A stretch of 64,000 nucleotides of DNA from Oceanimonas marisflavi (GCF_003049725.1 NZ_QAGM01000001.1:211000-274999); one strand, 5' to 3'. Shown: positions 45,256 to 56,962, numbered from the stretch's first letter. Notes: generated by a model not told the origin, from the letters alone. A program made the numbers and translations.

Positions 45256-47967
45256 TTACAGGGTGCGCTGTACTTCCACAATCTGATATACCTCGATCTG
45301 GTCGCCCACGCGCACGTCATTGTAGTTCTTCACGCCGATGCCGCATTCCATGCCGTTACGCACTTCCTGAACGTCATCCTTGAAGCGACGCAGGGACTCC
45401 AGCTCGCCTTCGTAAATCACCACGTTGTCGCGCAGTACGCGAATCGGGTTGCTGCGCTTGACCACACCTTCGGTGACCATACAGCCGGCGATGGCGCCGA
45501 ACTTGGGCGAACGGAACACGTCACGCACCTGAGCCAGACCGATGATCTCCTGCTTGAACTCGGGCGCCAGCATGCCGGTCATGGCCTGCTTCACTTCGTC
45601 CAGCAGCTCATAGATCACACTGTAGTAGCGCAGGTCGATGTCTTCCGCCTCGATCATCTTGCGGGCAGAGGCGTCGGCACGCACGTTGAAGCCCAGAATG
45701 ATGGCGTTGGACGCGGCTGCCAGGCTGGCGTCGGTCTCGGTGATACCACCCACGCCGGAGCCCACGATCTTCACCTTCACTTCGTCGGTGGACAGCTTCA
45801 TCAGCGAGTCGGAGATCGCCTCGATGGAGCCCTGTACGTCCGCCTTCAGCACCAGGTTGACCTCGGCCACTTCGCCTTCGCTCATGTTGGCGAACATGTT
45901 TTCCAGCTTGGCCTTCTGCTGGCGGGCCAGCTTGACTTCGCGGAACTTGCCCTGACGGTACAGCGCCACTTCCCGGGCCTTCTTCTCGTCCCGTACCACT
46001 GTGGCTTCGTCACCGGCAGTGGGTACACCGGACAGACCCAGGATCTCCACCGGAATGGACGGACCGGCGGATTTCACTTCGCGGCCCAGCTCGTCCTTCA
46101 TGGCGCGTACCCGGCCGTATTCCAGGCCGCACAGCACGATGTCACCCTGATTGAGGGTACCGTCCTGTACCAGCACGGTGGCCACGGGGCCACGGCCCTT
46201 GTCGAGGCGGGACTCGATCACCACGCCGGAGGCCATGGCGTCGTAGACCGCACTCAGCTCCAGTACTTCGGCCTGCAGCAGAATGGCTTCCAGCAACTCG
46301 TCGATACCGGTACCGGCCTTGGCGGAGATATGAACGAAGATGTTCTCGCCGCCCCAGTCTTCCGACATCACGCCGTGCTGAGCCAGTTCGCTCTTGACCC
46401 GATCCGGATCCGCTTCCGGCTTGTCCATCTTGTTCACGGCCACGATCAGCGGTACTTCCGCCGCCTTGGCGTGCTGAATGGCTTCAATGGTCTGGGGCAT
46501 CACACCGTCATCGGCGGCCACCACCAGTACCACGATATCGGTGGCCTTGGCACCACGGGCCCGCATGGAGGTAAAGGCCGCGTGTCCCGGAGTATCCAGG
46601 AAGGTGATCATGCCATTGTCGGTTTCTACGTGATAGGCACCGATATGCTGGGTAATGCCACCAGCTTCACCTGAGGCCACCTTGGTACGACGAATGTAGT
46701 CCAGGGTGGAGGTCTTGCCGTGGTCAACGTGACCCATGATGGTCACTACCGGTGCGCGAGACTTGCGCTCGGCGTCAGTGTCACGATCGGACAGTACCCG
46801 CTCTTCCAGCTCGTTTTCACGACGCAGCACCACCTTGTGGCCCATTTCCTCGGCCACCAGCTGGGCGGTTTCCTGGTCGATCACCTGGTTGATGGTCACC
46901 ATGGCGCCCATCTTCATCATCGCCTTGATGACTTCGGTGCCCTTGACCGCCATGCGGTTGGCCAGCTCGGCCACGCTGATGGTCTCGCCGATTTCCACTT
47001 CGCGGCTCACCGGCTGGGCCGGCTTCTGGAAGCCGTGCTTCATGGACTTGGGCGTCATCACCTTGGCGCGCTTGCCCTTGCGCTGACGCTCGTTGCGGCT
47101 TTCGCGGTCTTCACGATCTTCCTTCGACTTGCCACCCTTGCGCTTCTTGCCACCGGTGCGACGGGCTTTCTGCTCCTCGCTCTGATCGGCTTCGTCTTCC
47201 GCAGCCCGGGCGTGCTGGTTGGTCGTGACGTGATAGTCGGCGTCTTCCGGCTTTTTGGCCGCTTCTTCGGCCCAGCGCTTCTCGTTTTCTTCCGCCAGCC
47301 GGCGCACTTCTTCCGCCTTTTTCTGGGCTTCCAGCTCGGCTTTGCGCAGAGCTTCCTCTTCGCGCTGTTTCTTCAGGTTTTCTGCTTCGCGCTTGGCCAT
47401 GTCATCCGCCTTTTTCTGCTCTTTGCTTTGAGGCTTGGCAGCCCCCTGCTCGGTGTTTTTCTGAGCCTGCAGCTGAGCCTGACGGGCTTGTTCTTCCGCT
47501 TCACGCTTGGCTTTTTCTTCCGCTTCGCGCTTGGCTTGCTCTTCCGCTTCACGCTTGGCTTGTTCGGCTGCTTCTCGTTGGGCCCGTTCTTCGGCCTCGC
47601 GACGCGCCTGCTCTTCAGCTTCCTGGCGCGCCTTTTCTTCCGCTTCACGCTGCTGTTCTTCCAGCGTGTCGCGTCTTACGTAGGTGCGCTTTTTGCGCAC
47701 CTCTACCTGCACCGCCTTGTTCTTGCCGCCGGCGCCCTGAACACTCAGGGTGCTGATGGTTTTGCGCTGCAGGGTCATCCGTTTGGGTTCTTTATCGTCA
47801 TTGGCGCCATGCTGCTTTTTCAGATGAGCAAGCAGGGCGGCCTTTTCAGTTTCAGAAACGGTGTCGTTGCCGGATTTCTCCATGCCCGCTTCACGAAACT
47901 GCTGGATCAGACGATCAACCGGCGTGTCGATGTCACTGGCAAGTTGCGTCAATGATACTTCTGCCAT
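45256..47967 (-). CDS. infB: Translation initiation factor IF-2
   Basis: The 903-aa GTPase places initiator tRNA on the 30S subunit. The N-terminal half (about 95-240) is a very charged coiled region with repeated [13 protein letters not shown]-like units. The G domain has GHVDHGKT and NKMD, and domains II-IV follow. It is in the nusA-infB-rbfA order, 19 bases after nusA. Internal starts for shorter IF-2 forms are known in E. coli; not established here. Confidence 0.98.
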   Translation of the reverse strand: MAEVSLTQLASDIDTPVDRLIQQFREAGMEKSGNDTVSETEKAALLAHLKKQHGANDDKEPKRMTLQRKTISTLSVQGAGGKNKAVQVEVRKKRTYVRRDTLEEQQREAEEKARQEAEEQARREAEERAQREAAEQAKREAEEQAKREAEEKAKREAEEQARQAQLQAQKNTEQGAAKPQSKEQKKADDMAKREAENLKKQREEEALRKAELEAQKKAEEVRRLAEENEKRWAEEAAKKPEDADYHVTTNQHARAAEDEADQSEEQKARRTGGKKRKGGKSKEDREDRESRNERQRKGKRAKVMTPKSMKHGFQKPAQPVSREVEIGETISVAELANRMAVKGTEVIKAMMKMGAMVTINQVIDQETAQLVAEEMGHKVVLRRENELEERVLSDRDTDAERKSRAPVVTIMGHVDHGKTSTLDYIRRTKVASGEAGGITQHIGAYHVETDNGMITFLDTPGHAAFTSMRARGAKATDIVVLVVAADDGVMPQTIEAIQHAKAAEVPLIVAVNKMDKPEADPDRVKSELAQHGVMSEDWGGENIFVHISAKAGTGIDELLEAILLQAEVLELSAVYDAMASGVVIESRLDKGRGPVATVLVQDGTLNQGDIVLCGLEYGRVRAMKDELGREVKSAGPSIPVEILGLSGVPTAGDEATVVRDEKKAREVALYRQGKFREVKLARQQKAKLENMFANMSEGEVAEVNLVLKADVQGSIEAISDSLMKLSTDEVKVKIVGSGVGGITETDASLAAASNAIILGFNVRADASARKMIEAEDIDLRYYSVIYELLDEVKQAMTGMLAPEFKQEIIGLAQVRDVFRSPKFGAIAGCMVTEGVVKRSNPIRVLRDNVVIYEGELESLRRFKDDVQEVRNGMECGIGVKNYNDVRVGDQIEVYQIVEVQRTL

Positions 47968-47986
47968 TCATTTACCTCCGATGATC

Positions 47987-49489
47987 TTATTCCTGGTTCT
48001 GCTCTCCGAACCAGCAGATGTTACGGGCAGCCATGATGAGTTCACCCGCCTGGGCTTCATCAAGACCTTCAATGCCTTCCAGGTCGTCGATGCCCTGCTC
48101 TGCCAGCTCTTCCAGATCCGCAACACCGCGGGCGGCCAGCTGATAGGCCAGCTCGCGGGTCATTCCGGGCAGCCCCAGCAGATCTTCTGCCGGCTCTACC
48201 CCTTCAAAAGACTCTTCCTGGGCCAGTGCCCTGGTGGTCAGGGCATCCTTGGCCCGGTTACGCAGCTCTTCGACGGTTTCCTCGTCCAGCCCTTCCACGC
48301 TCAGCAGCTCGCTGACCGGTACATAGGCGATTTCTTCCAGGGTGGAGAAGCCTTCGCCCATCAGCAGAGCGGCAAAGTCGTCGTCTATGTCCAGATTGTC
48401 CACAAACAGGCTGATAATCTTGTCGTTTTCAGCCTGATGCTTCTGCTGCAGATCTTCCACCGTCATCACGTTCAGCTCCCAGCCGGTGAGCTGGGAAGCC
48501 AGACGCACGTTCTGACCGTTACGGCCGATGGCCTGGGCCAGATTGCCCGCTTCCACGGCAATGTCCATGGCGTGGGCGTCTTCGTCCACGATAATGGAGG
48601 CGACATCGGCCGGGGCCATGGCGTTGATCACAAACTGGGCGGGGTTGTCGTCCCACAGCACGATATCCACCCGCTCGCCACCGAGCTCGCCGGATACCGC
48701 CTGCACCCGGGCGCCACGCATGCCCACACAGGCGCCGATGGGATCGATGCGGCGGTCATTGGTCTTGACCGCAATCTTGGCGCGGCTGCCCGGATCCCGG
48801 GCGGCGGCCATGATTTCGATGATTTCTTCACCGATTTCCGGCACTTCAATGCGGAACAGCTCTTTCAGAAACTCCGGATTGGAGCGGCTGACAAACAGCT
48901 GGGCGCCACGGGCTTCGGGGCGCACCGCATAGAGCAGACCACGCACCCGGTCACCGGAGCGGAACGACTCGCGGGGCAGCAGATCTTCACGGAAGATCAC
49001 CGCTTCGGCGTTGTTGCCCAGATCCAGAATGACGTTGTCGCGGGTGGCCTTTTTCACCACACCGGTAATGATCTCGCCTTCCTGATCCTGGAACTGCTCC
49101 ACCACCTGCATGCGCTCGGCTTCGCGCACCTTCTGCACGATCACCTGTTTGGCGGTCTGGGTGGTGATGCGATCAAAGACGACAGATTCAATCTGATCTT
49201 CCACATAACCACCCACCTCAATTTCCGGGTCGTCGATCTGCGCCGCTTCCAGGGTAATTTCCCGGTAAGGGTTGGTCAGGACTTCCTGATTTTCCACCAC
49301 CTGCCAGCGGCGGAAAGTATCGAAGTCGCCGCTCTTGCGGTCGATAGCAACCCGCACGTCGATGTCGCCTTCGTATTTTTTCTTGGTGGCCGTGGCCAGC
49401 GCGGTTTCCAGCGCCTCAAAAATTTTTTCGCGAGGCACCGCCTTTTCGTTGGAAACGGCGTCTACAACCAGCAATATTTCTTTATTCAT
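47987..49489 (-). CDS. nusA: Transcription elongation factor NusA
   Basis: The 500-aa protein has an N-terminal RNA polymerase-binding domain, S1 (about 135-200), two KH domains, and two C-terminal acidic repeats ([20 protein letters not shown] and related [21 protein letters not shown]) as in E. coli. It controls pausing, termination and antitermination. Confidence 0.98.
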   Translation of the reverse strand: MNKEILLVVDAVSNEKAVPREKIFEALETALATATKKKYEGDIDVRVAIDRKSGDFDTFRRWQVVENQEVLTNPYREITLEAAQIDDPEIEVGGYVEDQIESVVFDRITTQTAKQVIVQKVREAERMQVVEQFQDQEGEIITGVVKKATRDNVILDLGNNAEAVIFREDLLPRESFRSGDRVRGLLYAVRPEARGAQLFVSRSNPEFLKELFRIEVPEIGEEIIEIMAAARDPGSRAKIAVKTNDRRIDPIGACVGMRGARVQAVSGELGGERVDIVLWDDNPAQFVINAMAPADVASIIVDEDAHAMDIAVEAGNLAQAIGRNGQNVRLASQLTGWELNVMTVEDLQQKHQAENDKIISLFVDNLDIDDDFAALLMGEGFSTLEEIAYVPVSELLSVEGLDEETVEELRNRAKDALTTRALAQEESFEGVEPAEDLLGLPGMTRELAYQLAARGVADLEELAEQGIDDLEGIEGLDEAQAGELIMAARNICWFGEQNQE

Positions 49490-49503
49490 GTCCGATGGCC
49501 TCG

Positions 49504-49962
49504 TCAGTCAAAGTTCGGAACCAGATTTGCTTTTTGAATGTTGGCGTAGGCCACGGGAAATTCCTGGCCATTCACCTCCAGGCGAACCATGGTGTCGTCG
49601 GCAGACACCACAATGCCCTTGAGTTTGCGGCGATTGTTCACGGCCATGCGCAGCGCCAGCTCCGCTTCCTGGCCGATAATGGCCTGGTAATGGGCCGGTT
49701 TGAACAGAGGTCGTGCGAGCCCCGGGGATGAGACTTCCAGATCATACTCAGTGGAAATGGGATCTTCCACATCCAACACGGCACTGACCTGCCGGCTGAC
49801 TTCGGCGCAATCGTTCACATCGATGCCGTTTGCATGATCGATATACAGTCGCAGGGTTGAGTGACGGCCGGCACGAACGAACTCCAGCCCCAGCAGTTCA
49901 AAGCCCAATGCCGCTACCGGCTCGCTGAGCATCTCGGTCAATCGTTGTTCCAATGTAGCCAA
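49504..49962 (-). CDS. rimP: Ribosome maturation factor RimP
   Basis: The 152-aa protein helps 30S assembly. A TTG start at 49962 is chosen: it matches the E. coli start (TLEQRLTEM), and a GAAGGGGG site lies five bases before. No ATG is in the right place. It is the first protein gene of the nusA-infB operon, after tRNA-fMet. Confidence 0.92.
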   Translation of the reverse strand: MATLEQRLTEMLSEPVAALGFELLGLEFVRAGRHSTLRLYIDHANGIDVNDCAEVSRQVSAVLDVEDPISTEYDLEVSSPGLARPLFKPAHYQAIIGQEAELALRMAVNNRRKLKGIVVSADDTMVRLEVNGQEFPVAYANIQKANLVPNFD

Positions 49963-50045
49963 AGCTACCCCCTTCAAAAACAAAAAAAGGGCTCGCAGCC
50001 CAGTTTAAATACGCACTGGCTACGCCAATGCAAAAGTCCAGATAA

Positions 50046-50076
50046 CAAAAAGCCCCGATATTCAAATCGGGGCTAT
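50046..50076 (-). terminator. Terminator-like hairpin between tRNA-fMet and rimP
   Basis: Perfect 9-bp stem AGCCCCGAT / ATCGGGGCT followed by TTTTTG on the minus strand. It ends tRNA transcripts at least in part; rimP-nusA need read-through or their own promoter. Confidence 0.75.
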
Positions 50077-50141
50077 TCACCAGGACCCTGATTGTCGCCT
50101 CGCAGCGACCATTCATCGTGAGCAGACGATGAACGTGAAAT

Positions 50142-50218
<77 letters not shown>

Positions 50219-50276
50219 TCCGAAATCGTGCGAGATTATAGCCAAATCGAGCATTTTTCTCAACTTGTCTATAAAT

Positions 50277-50363
50277 TGGTGCCGAGAGCGGGACTTGAAC
50301 CCGCACGCCCATACGGGCACTACCCCCTCAAGATAGCGTGTCTACCAATTCCACCACCTCGGC
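50277..50363 (-). tRNA. leuU: tRNA-Leu (GAG)
   Basis: 87 nt, type II tRNA with a long variable arm and encoded CCA. The anticodon loop TTGAGGG between CTATC and GGTAG gives GAG. It lies right after secG, as leuU does in E. coli. Confidence 0.96.
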
Positions 50364-50369
50364 AAAACT

Positions 50370-50705
50370 TTAATTGGGTACGTCGCTGCCGTTGGTCACC
50401 GGCACGTCACCCTGAACAGGAGCTTCAACCACTTCGGGAGCCGAAAGGTCTTCCCACTCGCTGCTCTGCTTGGTGCTGTGGGTAGAGAGGTTACCCAGCA
50501 CCAGGCTCACTACAAAGAATCCAGCCGCCAACAGTGTGGTCGTTTTGGTCAGGAAATTCCCTGAACCGCTGGATCCAAATACCGTATTGGATGCACCCGC
50601 TCCGAAGGAGGCGCCCATATCTGCGCCCTTTCCTTGCTGTATCAGCACCAGGCCAATCAGGGCCAGCGCAATAAGCAGGTACACCACCAAAAGAATCTCG
50701 TACAT
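50370..50705 (-). CDS. secG: Preprotein translocase subunit SecG
   Basis: The 111-aa protein has two membrane helices (MYEILLVVYLLIALALIGLVLI and LLAAGFFVVSLVLG) joined by the conserved Gly-rich loop (QQGKGADMGASFGAG). It is the small subunit of SecYEG. It has a longer acidic C-tail. Seven bases before the tRNA-Leu gene, so they are probably in one transcript. Confidence 0.96.
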   Translation of the reverse strand: MYEILLVVYLLIALALIGLVLIQQGKGADMGASFGAGASNTVFGSSGSGNFLTKTTTLLAAGFFVVSLVLGNLSTHSTKQSSEWEDLSAPEVVEAPVQGDVPVTNGSDVPN

Positions 50706-50862
50706 TTTGCTACCTTTGGTTGGCGCTTGCTTCCCGTGGCGGTCTGCCTTGGGAGCGGGGCTAATACTAACGACACCCCCTGCGGGTTACAAGCGTAATT
50801 TAAAAAAAACCGTCTGAATGCATAAAAAGACGGCAAAGCGATGATTCAACAACCGTTTTCTT

Positions 50863-50981
50863 AGCTTTAAGCCGTAAGCTGTCAGCTGTAAGCCACCCGG
50901 TGTTGTGTTTGAGTACATACTGGCAACTGAATATCTTAATACTTCGGGCAACTTATAGCTTCCAGCTTCGAGCTTAAAGCT
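50863..50981. repeat. Inverted pair of AGCT heptamer arrays, secG-glmM gap
   Basis: Array one has AGCY at 50863, 50870, 50877, 50884 and 50891; array two has AGCT at 50957, 50964, 50971 and 50978, each with exact 7-base steps. The complement of the first is much like the second (both include GCTTAAAGCT), so they can pair over a spacer of about 60 bases. The gap (50706-50994) holds no gene. Confidence 0.75.
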
Positions 50982-50994
50982 CCGGCGAAGCCGG

Positions 50995-52323
50995 TCAGGC
51001 CGGTATGGCTTCGGCGATATGCTCGGCCAGGCGGCGCACCTGGGACTCGTCGGCACCTTCCACCATCACCCGGATCAGCGGCTCGGTGCCCGACTTTCTC
51101 AGTAATACCCGGCCGTTGCCGGCCAGCTCGGTTTCGGCGGCGGCCACCCGCTGCTGTACTTCTTCATCGGCCAGCGGGTCGGTACCGGTGGCAAAGCGCA
51201 CATTGACCAGTACCTGAGGGAACAGGGTCAGGTCGCGGCGCAGTTCGGCCAGGCTGCCCCCCTGATTTAACAGGGCACGCAGCACCTGCAGCGCCGCCAC
51301 TATGCCGTCCCCGGTGCTGTTGTGATCCAGGCTGATGATATGGCCGGAATTTTCGCCGCCCAGTTTCCAGCCGTGCTCCTTGAGCAACTCCATCACATAG
51401 CGGTCCCCTACTTTGGCGCGTTTGAAGGGAATATCCAGCGCGGCCAGCGCCAGCTCCAGCGCCATATTGCTCATCAGGGTGCCGACCACGCCTCCTTCGA
51501 GCTTGCCCCGCTGCTGGGTGTCCCGGGCGATGATATAAAGCAGCTCGTCGCCGTCGAGCAGGGCCCCAGTATGATCCACCATGGCCAGGCGATCGCCGTC
51601 ACCGTCAAAGGCGATGCCCAGATCGGCGCCGTGCTCCCGCACCGCCGCCTGCAGTGCCGCCGGCGCGGTGGAGCCGACGCCGTCGTTGATGTTGAGACCG
51701 TTGGGCTGCACACCGGTACGAATAACTTTGGCGCCCAGCTCTTCAAATACCGCCGGCGCGATGTGATAGGTGGCGCCGTGAGCACAGTCCAGCACTATGG
51801 TCAGGCCGTCCAGATGCAGACCCGACGGAAAGGTGCTCTTGCAGAATTCGATATAGCGGCCGGCGGCATCATTGATACGGCTGGCCTTGCCCAGCTGATC
51901 CGACGGCACGCAGTCCATGGGCTGATCCAGCATGGCTTCAATGGCCAGCTCCACCTCGTCGGGCAGCTTGGTGCCGTCGTGAGAGAAAAACTTGATGCCA
52001 TTGTCATAATAGGGGTTGTGTGACGCGCTGATCACAATCCCTGCCTCGGCCCTGAAGGTGCGGGTCAGGTAGGCGATGGCCGGGGTCGGCATGGGGCCGA
52101 GCAGGGCGGCCTGCAGACCGGCGGCGGACAGCCCCGCCTCCAGCGCCGACTCCAGCATATAGCCGGAAATACGGGTGTCCTTGCCGATCAGCACCTTTTT
52201 GGTGCCGGTTTGTGACAGCACCTTGCCGGCCGCCCAGCCCAGCTTCATTACAAATTCGGGGGTAATGGGATATTCACCGACGCGGCCGCGGACCCCGTCG
52301 GTACCAAAATATTTTCTGCTCAT
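50995..52323 (-). CDS. glmM: Phosphoglucosamine mutase
   Basis: The 442-aa enzyme turns glucosamine-6-phosphate into the 1-phosphate for peptidoglycan and LPS. The start at 52323 ([19 protein letters not shown]) overlaps the folP stop as ATGA. The phospho-Ser loop is [15 protein letters not shown], the metal site DGDGDRL, and the C-terminal [15 protein letters not shown] is intact. Confidence 0.97.
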   Translation of the reverse strand: MSRKYFGTDGVRGRVGEYPITPEFVMKLGWAAGKVLSQTGTKKVLIGKDTRISGYMLESALEAGLSAAGLQAALLGPMPTPAIAYLTRTFRAEAGIVISASHNPYYDNGIKFFSHDGTKLPDEVELAIEAMLDQPMDCVPSDQLGKASRINDAAGRYIEFCKSTFPSGLHLDGLTIVLDCAHGATYHIAPAVFEELGAKVIRTGVQPNGLNINDGVGSTAPAALQAAVREHGADLGIAFDGDGDRLAMVDHTGALLDGDELLYIIARDTQQRGKLEGGVVGTLMSNMALELALAALDIPFKRAKVGDRYVMELLKEHGWKLGGENSGHIISLDHNSTGDGIVAALQVLRALLNQGGSLAELRRDLTLFPQVLVNVRFATGTDPLADEEVQQRVAAAETELAGNGRVLLRKSGTEPLIRVMVEGADESQVRRLAEHIAEAIPA

Positions 52324-53162
52324 GAAATGTGTTCCTGATAGTGGGCCGCCTTGCGCCATACGCGCAGGGCATCGACCATTTCCTTTACATCGTGCACCCG
52401 TACAATTTGTGCGCCTTGCGCCACTGCAAACAGATGGGCCGCCAGGGTACCGGCAAGGCGCTCGTTCACTTCGCGATCCAGCAGCTGGCCAATCATGGAC
52501 TTGCGCGACATGCCTGCCAGCAATGGCAACCCCAGGCGATGCAGCTCACCGATACGGCCCAGCAGCTCGTAATTATGCTCCAGGGATTTGCCAAAACCGT
52601 AACCCGGATCCAGGCAGATGCGTTCGCGGGCAATGCCCGCCGCCTCGCAGGCATCCAGCCGCTCTTCAAGAAAGCGGGCAACATCAGCGACCACATCGTC
52701 ATAATCCGGCGCCTGCTGCATGGTGCGGGGCTGGCCCTGCATGTGCATCAGGCACACGGCGGCACCGCTGGCGGCGGCCACCTTCAAGGCGTCCGGCTCG
52801 CGCAGGGCACGAATGTCGTTAATCAGATCGGCGCCGGCTTTCACCGCCTCGGCCATCACAGTCGCCTTGCTGGTATCCACGGAAATCCAGCAGTCCAGCT
52901 CGGTGCGCAACCGCTCGATTACGGGCACAACCCGCTCCAGCTCCTGCCGCTCGGCCACCTCATCGGCGCCGGGCCGGGTGGACTCACCGCCCACATCAAT
53001 AATGGTGGCACCGTCGGCCACCATTTGCAGAGCATGGCGCAGGGCAGCGTCCTGACCGTGAAAACGGCCGCCATCGGAAAAAGAGTCGGGAGTGATATTG
53101 AGCACCCCCATCACCTGTGGTGTGGAGAGATCCAGCGTTCTGGATGAAGAAGATAACAACAT
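52320..53162 (-). CDS. folP: Dihydropteroate synthase
   Basis: The 280-aa enzyme joins p-aminobenzoate to the pterin, the sulfonamide target. Motifs [16 protein letters not shown] and [14 protein letters not shown] are intact. The start at 53162 ([13 protein letters not shown]) is preferred, giving the usual length; a longer frame upstream runs through the terminator and is unlikely to be translated. Confidence 0.95.
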   Translation of the reverse strand: MLLSSSSRTLDLSTPQVMGVLNITPDSFSDGGRFHGQDAALRHALQMVADGATIIDVGGESTRPGADEVAERQELERVVPVIERLRTELDCWISVDTSKATVMAEAVKAGADLINDIRALREPDALKVAAASGAAVCLMHMQGQPRTMQQAPDYDDVVADVARFLEERLDACEAAGIARERICLDPGYGFGKSLEHNYELLGRIGELHRLGLPLLAGMSRKSMIGQLLDREVNERLAGTLAAHLFAVAQGAQIVRVHDVKEMVDALRVWRKAAHYQEHIS

Positions 53163-53183
53163 AAACGGGTAATCCCTGAAAAC

Positions 53184-53213
53184 AAAAAAGCCCCGGTAGA
53201 CATGACCGGGGCT
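53184..53213 (-). terminator. Terminator-like hairpin between ftsH and folP
   Basis: Stem AGCCCCGGT / ACCGGGGCT (53189-53197 with 53205-53213), then TTTTTTGTTTT on the minus strand. It would separate the heat-shock-controlled rlmE-ftsH transcript from folP-glmM. Confidence 0.8.
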
Positions 53214-53229
53214 TAATTTATCACAAAAC

Positions 53230-55167
53230 TCAGTTGCTGGTGGCGTCACCGGGCTTGTTCAGATCGGGTGAAGACGCTTTTTTGTCTTCGCTCTCGTCCT
53301 GCTTGTCACCGGTGCCGGCGGCCGGCCCCTGGGGCTTGTTGCCGTGCTCGTCCTTCCAGTCGGCAGGCGGACGGACCTCCCGGCGCGCCATCAGATCGTC
53401 GATCTGGCGGGCGTCGATGGTCTCGTACTTCATCAGCGCGTCTTTCATGGCATGCAGAATGTCGAGATTATCGTTCAGGATCTGCTTGGCCCGGTTGAAG
53501 TTGCGCTCGATGACCTGCTTGACTTCGGCGTCGATCAGCTTGGCGGTTTCATCAGACATGTGCTTGCTCTTGGCCGCAGTACGGCCCAGGAACACTTCGC
53601 CCTCTTCTTCCGCATACAGCAGGGGTCCCATTTTCTCGGACAGGCCCCACTGGGTCACCATCTTGTGGGCGATTTCGGTGGCCCGCTCGATGTCGTTGGA
53701 GGCCCCCGTGGTCACCTTGTCAAAGCCATAGATGATTTCTTCCGCCAGACGGCCGCCATACAGGCTGGAAATCATCGACTCCAGATGCTGCTTGCTGTAG
53801 CTGAAGCGATCCTGCTCGGGCAGGTACATGGTCACACCCAGGGCTCGGCCACGGGGAATGATGGACACCTTGTACACGGGATCGTGCTCGGGCACGATGC
53901 GGCCGACGATGGCATGGCCGGCTTCGTGGTAGGCGGTCATCTCCTTCTCGGACTCGGACATCACCATGGAGCGGCGCTCGGCGCCCATCATGATCTTGTC
54001 CTTGGCCTTTTCGAACTCTTCCATCGATACCAGACGACGGCCGCCACGGGCAGCAAACAGGGCGGCCTCGTTGACCAGGTTGGCCAGATCGGCACCACTG
54101 AAACCGGGGGTACCCCGGGCGATCAGCGAAGGCTCAACATCATCACCAAGAGGCACGCGACGCATATGCACCTTGAGGATCTGCTCACGGCCACGCACAT
54201 CGGGCAGACCCACCACGACCTGACGGTCGAACCGGCCCGGACGCAGCAGCGCAGGGTCGAGTACGTCGGGACGGTTGGTGGCGGCGATCACGATAACGCC
54301 TTCATTGCCTTCAAAGCCGTCCATTTCCACCAGCATCTGGTTCAGGGTCTGCTCGCGTTCATCGTGACCGCCACCCAGACCGGCACCACGCTGGCGACCG
54401 ACGGCGTCGATTTCATCGATAAACACGATGCAAGGGGCCGATTTTTTGGCCTGCTCGAACATATCGCGCACCCGGGATGCACCCACGCCCACAAACATTT
54501 CCACAAAGTCGGAGCCGGAAATGGTAAAGAAGGGCACCTTGGCTTCACCCGCAATGGCCTTGGCCAGCAGGGTTTTACCGGTACCCGGCGGACCCACCAG
54601 CAGAATACCGGTAGGAATGCGGCCACCCAGCTTCTGGAAGCGGCTGGGATCACGCAGGTAATCCACCAGCTCCTTTACATCTTCCTTGGCTTCATCACAG
54701 CCGGCCACATCGGCAAAGGTGGTTTTCACCTGGTCTTCGCCCATCAGCCGAGCCTTGCTTTTGCCGAAAGTCATGGCCCCCTTGCCGCCACCACCTTGCA
54801 TCTGGCGCATAAAGAATACCCAGACGCCGATCAACAGCAGCATGGGGAACCAGGAAATAAAGATGGAGGTCAGCAGGCTGGGCTCTTCCGGCTTCTCACC
54901 CACTACCCGCACATTATTGTTGAGCAGGTCGTTAAGCAGCTGAGGGTCTTCGGAAGGCATGATGGTGGTAAAACGGTCACCGCTGCGCTTGACGCCATTG
55001 ATGGTCTGGCCGTCCATACGCACTTCACGGATCTGGCCCTGAGCCACTTCCTGTACAAAAGTGGAATAATCCGTCTGGCGGCCGGACGGTTCACCTGGGC
55101 TGAAGCTCTGGAATACTGACATCAACACCACGGCAATGACCAACCACAGGATCAAATTTTTCGCCAT
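53230..55167 (-). CDS. ftsH: ATP-dependent zinc metalloprotease FtsH
   Basis: The 645-aa membrane protease has two N-terminal membrane segments (about 4-22 and 98-118), an AAA+ domain with Walker A GPPGTGKT and Walker B FIDEIDA, and the zinc site HEAGH. It degrades LpxC, sigma-32 and damaged membrane proteins. The ATG at 55167 ([19 protein letters not shown]) is as in E. coli; a TTG nine bases upstream is possible. Confidence 0.97.
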   Translation of the reverse strand: MAKNLILWLVIAVVLMSVFQSFSPGEPSGRQTDYSTFVQEVAQGQIREVRMDGQTINGVKRSGDRFTTIMPSEDPQLLNDLLNNNVRVVGEKPEEPSLLTSIFISWFPMLLLIGVWVFFMRQMQGGGGKGAMTFGKSKARLMGEDQVKTTFADVAGCDEAKEDVKELVDYLRDPSRFQKLGGRIPTGILLVGPPGTGKTLLAKAIAGEAKVPFFTISGSDFVEMFVGVGASRVRDMFEQAKKSAPCIVFIDEIDAVGRQRGAGLGGGHDEREQTLNQMLVEMDGFEGNEGVIVIAATNRPDVLDPALLRPGRFDRQVVVGLPDVRGREQILKVHMRRVPLGDDVEPSLIARGTPGFSGADLANLVNEAALFAARGGRRLVSMEEFEKAKDKIMMGAERRSMVMSESEKEMTAYHEAGHAIVGRIVPEHDPVYKVSIIPRGRALGVTMYLPEQDRFSYSKQHLESMISSLYGGRLAEEIIYGFDKVTTGASNDIERATEIAHKMVTQWGLSEKMGPLLYAEEEGEVFLGRTAAKSKHMSDETAKLIDAEVKQVIERNFNRAKQILNDNLDILHAMKDALMKYETIDARQIDDLMARREVRPPADWKDEHGNKPQGPAAGTGDKQDESEDKKASSPDLNKPGDATSN

Positions 55168-55220
55168 GTCACTCAAATTACTAACCTCACCGGCTGACAG
55201 TTTATGACTGAAACAGGGTA

Positions 55221-55850
55221 CTACAGTTTAAAACCTGTAGCCACAATGTAGACTTCTCGGGATCGGGGCCGCGAGGAGTCGGGTTTTCTTACCTTGACCG
55301 TAGCAAAAGACCGGCGCACATCGGCAAGAAATTCATCAAATCCGGCCCCCTGGAAGACTTTCACCACAAAACTGCCTCTGGGGGCCAGTACCTGCTTGCA
55401 CATATCCAGCGCCAGCTCCACCAGATACATGGCTCTGGGCTGATCCACCTCGGGGGTACCACTCATGTTCGGCGCCATGTCCGACAGCAGCACATCCACC
55501 TTGTCGTCCCCTACCCGCTCCAGCAGGGCTCCCAGCACCGCCTCTTCACGAAAGTCGCCCTGCAGAAAGTCAACGCCGGCGATGGGGTCCATGGGCAGAA
55601 TGTCGCAGGCGATCACCTTGCCGCTCTGGCCTACCTGCTCGGTGGCATACTGGCTCCAGCCGCCCGGGGCGGCCCCCAGATCCACCACCGTCATGCCGGC
55701 GCGCAGCAGCCGGTCGCGGCCCTGCAGCTCTTCCAGCTTGAATACGGCACGCGAGCGCAGGCCCTTTTTTTGTGCCTGTTGTACATATTTGTCGTCAAAG
55801 TGCTCTTTCAGCCAGCGGGTTGAGCTGGCCGAACGTTTCTTTTTGCCCAT
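55221..55850 (-). CDS. rlmE: 23S rRNA 2'-O-ribose methyltransferase RlmE (FtsJ/RrmJ)
   Basis: The 209-aa heat-shock enzyme methylates U2552 of 23S rRNA. The SAM motif [15 protein letters not shown] and the K-D-K-E pattern residues (DLLPM/SDMAPN, VVKVFQG) are seen. First gene of rlmE-ftsH, with a sigma-32 promoter upstream. Divergent from yhbY. Confidence 0.96.
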   Translation of the reverse strand: MGKKKRSASSTRWLKEHFDDKYVQQAQKKGLRSRAVFKLEELQGRDRLLRAGMTVVDLGAAPGGWSQYATEQVGQSGKVIACDILPMDPIAGVDFLQGDFREEAVLGALLERVGDDKVDVLLSDMAPNMSGTPEVDQPRAMYLVELALDMCKQVLAPRGSFVVKVFQGAGFDEFLADVRRSFATVKVRKPDSSRPRSREVYIVATGFKL

Positions 55851-55883
55851 TAATTTGTCGCTCTGCTATTACCATTAGTGCCT

Positions 55884-55912
55884 AGATGGGGGTACAATGC
55901 TCCCCTTTCAAC
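55884..55912 (-). promoter_or_regulatory. Sigma-32 promoter of rlmE-ftsH
   Basis: On the minus strand, GTTGAA (55907-55912), 15-base spacer, CCCCATCT (55884-55891). The consensus is CTTGAA-N13-15-CCCCATNT, so only one base differs. The E. coli rrmJ-ftsH operon also has a heat-shock promoter. Confidence 0.82.
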
Positions 55913-55935
55913 CTGATTAACCGAAGCATTTTGCA

Positions 55936-56232
55936 ATGACCCTGAACAATAAGCAAAGACAATACCTCAAGGGACTGGCCCACAGCCTGAAGCCGGTGGT
56001 ATTGCTTGGCCAGCATGGCCTGACCGAAGGCGTACTCGCCGAGATCGACCTGGCCCTGAACCACCACGAACTGATCAAGGTGAAGGTCGCCGCCGAAGAC
56101 AGGGACGTTAAAAAGCTTGTCATGGACGCCATTGTGCGTGAAACCGGCGCCGTCAAGGTACAGACCATTGGTCATATTCTGACGATTTACCGTCAGAGCG
56201 AGCAGAAAAAAATCATTCTGCCCCGGGGGTAA
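55936..56232 (+). CDS. yhbY: RNA-binding protein YhbY
   Basis: The 98-aa CRM-domain protein binds pre-50S ribosomal particles. Pattern LNNKQRQYLKGLAHSLKPVV, then GQHGLTEGVLAEID, is typical. It is divergent from rlmE as in E. coli, and followed by a terminator. Confidence 0.95.
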   Translation: MTLNNKQRQYLKGLAHSLKPVVLLGQHGLTEGVLAEIDLALNHHELIKVKVAAEDRDVKKLVMDAIVRETGAVKVQTIGHILTIYRQSEQKKIILPRG

Positions 56233-56260
56233 TTGCCCGTCAGCCAGAGTAAAAAAACAC

Positions 56261-56283
56261 AGAGCCCCGAGGGGCTCTTTTTG
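56261..56283 (+). terminator. Terminator after yhbY
   Basis: Perfect 8-bp stem AGAGCCCC / GGGGCTCT with a two-base loop, then TTTTT. It is preceded by an A-run and could also work on the minus strand. Confidence 0.85.
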
Positions 56284-56302
56284 TATCCGGGCATCCGGAT
56301 AA

Positions 56303-56333
56303 AGACGGGAGTAGCCTGTGGGCCACTCCCGTC
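56303..56333 (-). terminator. Terminator after greA
   Basis: Stem GACGGGAGT / ACTCCCGTC (56304-56312 with 56324-56332), then TTTAT on the minus strand, a few bases after the greA stop. Confidence 0.65.
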
Positions 56334-56338
56334 CGGGT

Positions 56339-56815
56339 TCAGAGGTACTCGACCTTGATGATCTCGTACTCCACCTCACCGGAGGGAGTCTTGACCACGG
56401 CCACGTCGTCTTCTTCCTTGCCGATCAGGCCCCGGGCGATGGGGGAGTTCACCGAAATCAGGTTGGCCTTGATATCGGACTCGTCGTCGCCCACGATGCG
56501 GTAGGTGATTTCCTGTTCGTCGTTGACGCGAAACAGGGTTACGGTGGAGCCGAAAATCACCTTGCCGTTTTTGGGCATGCGGGTCACGTCGATGATCTGG
56601 GCGTTGGACAGCTTGGCTTCAATTTCCTGAATGCGGCCTTCACAGAACCCCTGTTGCTCACGGGCGGCGTGATATTCGGCGTTTTCCTTCAGATCGCCGT
56701 GCTCACGGGCCTCGGCAATGGCCTCGATAATTTGCGGACGGCGCACGGATTTGAGGTGGTCCAGCTCTTCACGCAGCTTTTGCGCGCCGCGAATGGTCAT
56801 CGGAGTTTGATTCAT
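56339..56815 (-). CDS. greA: Transcript cleavage factor GreA
   Basis: The 158-aa protein rescues backtracked RNA polymerase. It has an N-terminal coiled coil carrying the acidic tip ([18 protein letters not shown]) and a C-terminal FKBP-like domain. Start at 56815 ([21 protein letters not shown]) gives the E. coli length. Downstream of dnaJ on the same strand, separated by a hairpin. Confidence 0.97.
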   Translation of the reverse strand: MNQTPMTIRGAQKLREELDHLKSVRRPQIIEAIAEAREHGDLKENAEYHAAREQQGFCEGRIQEIEAKLSNAQIIDVTRMPKNGKVIFGSTVTLFRVNDEQEITYRIVGDDESDIKANLISVNSPIARGLIGKEEDDVAVVKTPSGEVEYEIIKVEYL

Positions 56816-56840
56816 AATGGAAACCCGGTTCCTTTTGAAC

Positions 56841-56875
56841 AACAAAATAACAAGAGCCCTGCCGGAACAGGGCTC
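56841..56875 (-). terminator. Hairpin between dnaJ and greA
   Basis: Perfect 8-bp stem GAGCCCTG / CAGGGCTC (56854-56861 with 56868-56875) with a T-rich tail (TTGTTATTTTGTT) on the minus strand. It probably ends the dnaK-dnaJ transcript. As it is only about 40 bases before greA, it could also act in the greA leader. Confidence 0.7.
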
Positions 56876-56962
56876 AAATCGTTTACGTTTTTATGCAACG
56901 GTACCTGCGCTTGCAGTGCGATGCTGGCCGGCTGGCGAATAACCCAGCCTAATACAGCCGGC

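Noticed and set aside
52901-53249. Longer folP form starting upstream of 53162
   Set aside because: The extra part would run through the hairpin of the ftsH terminator and has no family match.
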